A stretch of DNA of 9,178 nucleotides, taken from NCBI RefSeq assembly GCF_000250875.1, contig NZ_JH604890.1:1-9178 (forward strand). Reading direction: 5' to 3'. The stretch comes from Sutterella parvirubra YIT 11816 (GTDB lineage Bacteria; Pseudomonadota; Gammaproteobacteria; Burkholderiales; Burkholderiaceae_F). Of this stretch, positions 6,777-9,178 are shown in pieces. Position 1 is the stretch's first letter. Every line of letters starts with the position of its first letter. Made by a program: the position numbers and the translations under genes. The notes under the pieces are model-generated. The model worked only from the letters and a program-made list of their open reading frames with translations, ran no database searches and had not been told where the DNA came from.

Positions 6777-8639
6777 TCAGCCCGCCGCCTTCTTCGGCGC
6801 GAGCGCGGCGTACATCGCCTCGATCGCTTCATAGTGCGCGCGGGCGATCATGCGGCGCTTCAACTTCAAGGTGGGCGTCAGAAGCCCGTTTTCGATCGTG
6901 AAGCCTTCTTTGAGAAGCGTCACCTGGCGCGGCACCCCGTAGTTGGGAAAGCCCGAGGTGGCCGCCTTGATGCGGCGAAGCGCCGCGGCCTTGGCTTCCT
7001 TTTTGTCCAACGACGCCGGATCGTTGGGGTCCAAACCGAGCTCTTCGCAGAGCGCGGCCCAGGGGCCTTCGTTCACGACGCAGAGCGCCGAGATGAAGGG
7101 ACGGTCGTCGCCCACCACCATGCACTGCGTGAAGAGGCGGTCGGTCGTCACCGCCGCTTCGAGGTCGGTGGGCGGCACCTTTTCGCCCGTCGACGTCACG
7201 ATGATTTCCTTGATGCGGCCCGTGATGCGGATGTGACCGTCCTTGTAGATTTCGCCCACGTCCCCGGTGCGCAGCCAATCGTCTTCCGTGAAGATCTCGC
7301 GGGTCGCTTCCGGACGGTTCCAGTAGCCCTTCATGACGGAGGGACCGCGGACCTGGATTTCGTCGCCGTCGCCCAGACGCACTTCGATGTTGGCCAAGGC
7401 CGGACCCACCGTGTTCGGGTGGTTCGAGCCGGGGCGGTTCACCGAAATGATCGGGCTCGTTTCCGTCATGCCGTAGCCCTGGAAGATGGGGACGCCCAAG
7501 GCGAGGAAGACCTTCGCGACGTTGGTCGGCAGCGCCGCCCCGCCCGAAATGAAGAGGTGGATGCGGTCGCCGAAGGCGTCGCGCAAGGTTTTGCCCACCT
7601 TCTTGTCGAGGAAGCCCGCGACGAAGGGGTCGAGGAAGCTCAAGGCCGAGGGTTCGACCGGAAGGCCGTTTTCGCGGCAGAAGCGCCGCCAGCCGACCGC
7701 CACCGCCCAGTTGAAGATGCGGCGCACCATCGGGGGCTTCTTCGCGAGCCCGTCCATCACCTTCCCGTGGATCATCTCGTAGACGCGCGGGACCGACATG
7801 ATGATGGTCGGGCGGATGGTCTTGAGGTCGTCCGCGAGGTTCGCGATCGAGCGGTTGAAGGCGCAGGTGAAGCCGAGGCCCAGGGCCAAGTAGTAGGAAG
7901 CCGTACGCTCGAACGTGTGCGAGAGCGGGAGGAACGAGAGGAGCGTTTCGCTTTCGCTCGGCTGAATGCTCTTCAAGACGCCCTGCAGGTTCGAGAGGAT
8001 GTTGCGGTGCGTGAGCATCACGCCCTTCGGGTTACCGGTCGTGCCCGACGTGTAGACGAGCGCGGCGAGGTCGTTGGGCTTGGGGCCCTCAGGCAAGGGA
8101 GCGTCCGGCGTCGCCGCGAGGAACTTCGCAAGCGACACGACGGGGATGGGCGACTCGGGGTCGTTCACGTCGCCGTCGTCCGTGATGACGACCATCTTCA
8201 GCGTGGGCGTTTCGGCGGCCGCACGGATCTGACGCCATTTGAGGAGCTTGTTCGTGACGAGGAGCTCCGCGCCGCTGTCGTTGATGATGAAGGCGGAGCT
8301 CTTCGGCGTGTCGATCGCGTGAAGCGGCACGGGCACGAGGGCGTTCGCGAGCACCGAGAGGTCGAAGTGCACGGCGTCGACGCAGTTGGGGAGCAGCATC
8401 GCCGCACGCGCCCCGCGCACGAGCCCGAGGCCGGCGAGGGCGTGGCGCCACTTCTCCACGATCTCATGCGTTTCGCGGAAGGTGTAGTCCTTCCAGGCCT
8501 TCTCCTGGGCGCTCCAGTTGCGGTACGCGACGGCGTCCGGGCGCACGGGGAGATGCTGCGTGAGGAGTTCGGGGATGGTGGTGACGAGTGAGAGCGCGTC
8601 GATGCGCCCGCGCGCCGCCGGCGAGACTTCGTGTCGCAT
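6777..8639 (-). CDS. Long-chain fatty acid--CoA ligase (AMP-forming), copy 2
   Basis: ATP-dependent acyl-CoA synthetase with the same architecture as its downstream neighbour and clearly related to it. Both share the segment LANALVPVPLHAIDT and a WRRF motif before the linker. The 620 residues hold the P-loop YTSGTTGNPKG at 196-206, LPLSHTFERT at 237-246, YGMTETSP at 389-396, RTGD with Asp460, the hinge GRIKEIIVTSTGEK, and the likely catalytic Lys592 in LTPTLKLKRR. No signal peptide or transmembrane segment is seen. The ATG at 8639 is the only ATG near the expected N-terminus, and no clear ribosome binding site precedes it, so the start is less certain. Replacement of many residues outside the motifs suggests an old duplication, perhaps with different substrate range. 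A probable terminator follows, making separate transcription likely. Confidence 0.92.
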   Translation of the reverse strand: MRHEVSPAARGRIDALSLVTTIPELLTQHLPVRPDAVAYRNWSAQEKAWKDYTFRETHEIVEKWRHALAGLGLVRGARAAMLLPNCVDAVHFDLSVLANALVPVPLHAIDTPKSSAFIINDSGAELLVTNKLLKWRQIRAAAETPTLKMVVITDDGDVNDPESPIPVVSLAKFLAATPDAPLPEGPKPNDLAALVYTSGTTGNPKGVMLTHRNILSNLQGVLKSIQPSESETLLSFLPLSHTFERTASYYLALGLGFTCAFNRSIANLADDLKTIRPTIIMSVPRVYEMIHGKVMDGLAKKPPMVRRIFNWAVAVGWRRFCRENGLPVEPSALSFLDPFVAGFLDKKVGKTLRDAFGDRIHLFISGGAALPTNVAKVFLALGVPIFQGYGMTETSPIISVNRPGSNHPNTVGPALANIEVRLGDGDEIQVRGPSVMKGYWNRPEATREIFTEDDWLRTGDVGEIYKDGHIRITGRIKEIIVTSTGEKVPPTDLEAAVTTDRLFTQCMVVGDDRPFISALCVVNEGPWAALCEELGLDPNDPASLDKKEAKAAALRRIKAATSGFPNYGVPRQVTLLKEGFTIENGLLTPTLKLKRRMIARAHYEAIEAMYAALAPKKAAG

Positions 8640-9178
8640 GGAAAGAAACCGGTGTGCTGAGTGTTCGGGTTCGCGGCGCGCCGTCGGACGGCCCGGAGTG
8701 GGAAGACACCGGGGTCGGACGCGACGCCGGATTCAACGCCCGCCGCGTCCCTTTCACCCAAGACAAAAGGCCGTTCGCGCTTCACCTTGGGCGCGCCGGC
8801 TTCGGGTCGGAGAGACACGTTCGGGCGGACCGGGGTCGAGCCGCGCGTGTTCTGTTGAGACGGATTGTGCGCCAAAGCGCCGCAGCGCGTCTCCTGAGGC
8901 ATGTTCCCAACCCTTGTGCGGGGGATCGCAGGATCATCCGTACGGATGATGTCAGGTGGCGGGAGGGGATGAATCGGGCCCTGCGGGGGCGGCGGGGGGG
9001 GAACGGACGGGGCGTCGGTGGGTGCGTCGAGCGGCCGCCCGTCCGTCCGTCAGTCAGGTCGGCCCTCCGGCTGCCCGACTGCCGTTGTGAGGGGGAGGAG
9101 CCGGGGCGCGGAAGGTGCGGCAAGGGACGGATGAGGTGAATGGTACCGACCCACTGCTGTCCAAATTGAAATGTGCTG
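8640..9178. other. Gene-free region upstream of acyl-CoA ligase 2
   Basis: About 540 bp with no recognisable gene; the longest open frames are arginine-rich, overlap each other and look like GC-driven artefacts. It should contain the ligase 2 promoter, but I see no convincing -35/-10 pair. A stem GAGACG/CGTCTC (8857-8862 with 8888-8893) and an 18-bp palindrome at 8933-8950 are the clearest structures. From 8980 to about 9130 the sequence is very G-rich with short GTCC repeats. The last ~38 bases are abruptly richer in A and T, which could mark the edge of another element beyond the window. Confidence 0.5.
8933..8950. promoter_or_regulatory. Perfect 18-bp palindrome (possible operator)
   Basis: ATCATCCGTACGGATGAT is identical to its reverse complement. 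It lies 294 bp upstream of the ligase 2 start in a region without genes. Its length and symmetry suit a dimeric helix-turn-helix regulator such as a TetR- or GntR-type protein, families that often control fatty-acid genes, but it does not match a motif I can name. An operator role is inference only. Confidence 0.4.

Noticed and set aside
8588..9139. Plus-strand 183-codon and other open frames near the right edge
   Set aside because: Arginine-rich, partly antisense to ligase 2, several frames open at once, and no motif or ribosome binding site.

Overview
The window looks like chromosomal DNA from a GC-rich betaproteobacterium of the order Burkholderiales, probably a gut-associated Sutterellaceae-like lineage. 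This rests on recalled similarity: GuaA carries the Burkholderiales-type LSGSH...YE variant in its glutaminase domain, and GuaB has the typical proteobacterial N-terminus [20 protein letters not shown]. The family placement is inference; the order is better supported. All four intact genes lie on the minus strand, separated by unusually long spacers of about 200 to 540 bp, so coding density is low for a bacterium.

Layout in + coordinates. 1-880: a gene-free, visibly less GC-rich region. It holds two blocks of a degenerate palindromic repeat spaced every 40-41 bp (core GTACACAA, 5-6 variable bases, TTGTGTAC). Between the blocks lies a diverged 3'-end fragment of a second guaA (288-444, minus). 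A Rho-independent terminator for the intact guaA sits at 804-840. 882-2447: guaA, GMP synthase. 2643-2688: terminator of guaB. 2746-4215: guaB, IMP dehydrogenase. 4216-4727: gene-free leader and spacer with the guaB ribosome binding site, a T9 tract, a 16-bp palindrome and a probable terminator for the next gene. 4728-6569 and 6777-8639: two related but diverged long-chain fatty acid--CoA ligases in tandem, each followed by its own probable terminator. 8640-9178: gene-free GC-rich sequence with a perfect 18-bp palindrome.

Transcription reads right to left: acyl-CoA ligase 2, acyl-CoA ligase 1, guaB, guaA. GuaB (IMP to XMP) and GuaA (XMP to GMP) form the complete guanine branch of purine synthesis, but a strong terminator between them suggests that guaA also has its own promoter. 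The two ligases would activate fatty acids to acyl-CoA for lipid synthesis or degradation; nothing links them to the gua genes beyond neighbourhood.

The part most worth a second look is 1-900. The guaA 3' end is a known integration site for genomic islands. Here a diverged copy of that 3' end lies 594 bp downstream of the intact one, with a 13/14-base match at the terminal sequence. This fits an old integration scar or a reduced element, and the regularly spaced palindrome array lies inside and beyond it. No integrase, cas gene or partition gene is visible in the window.
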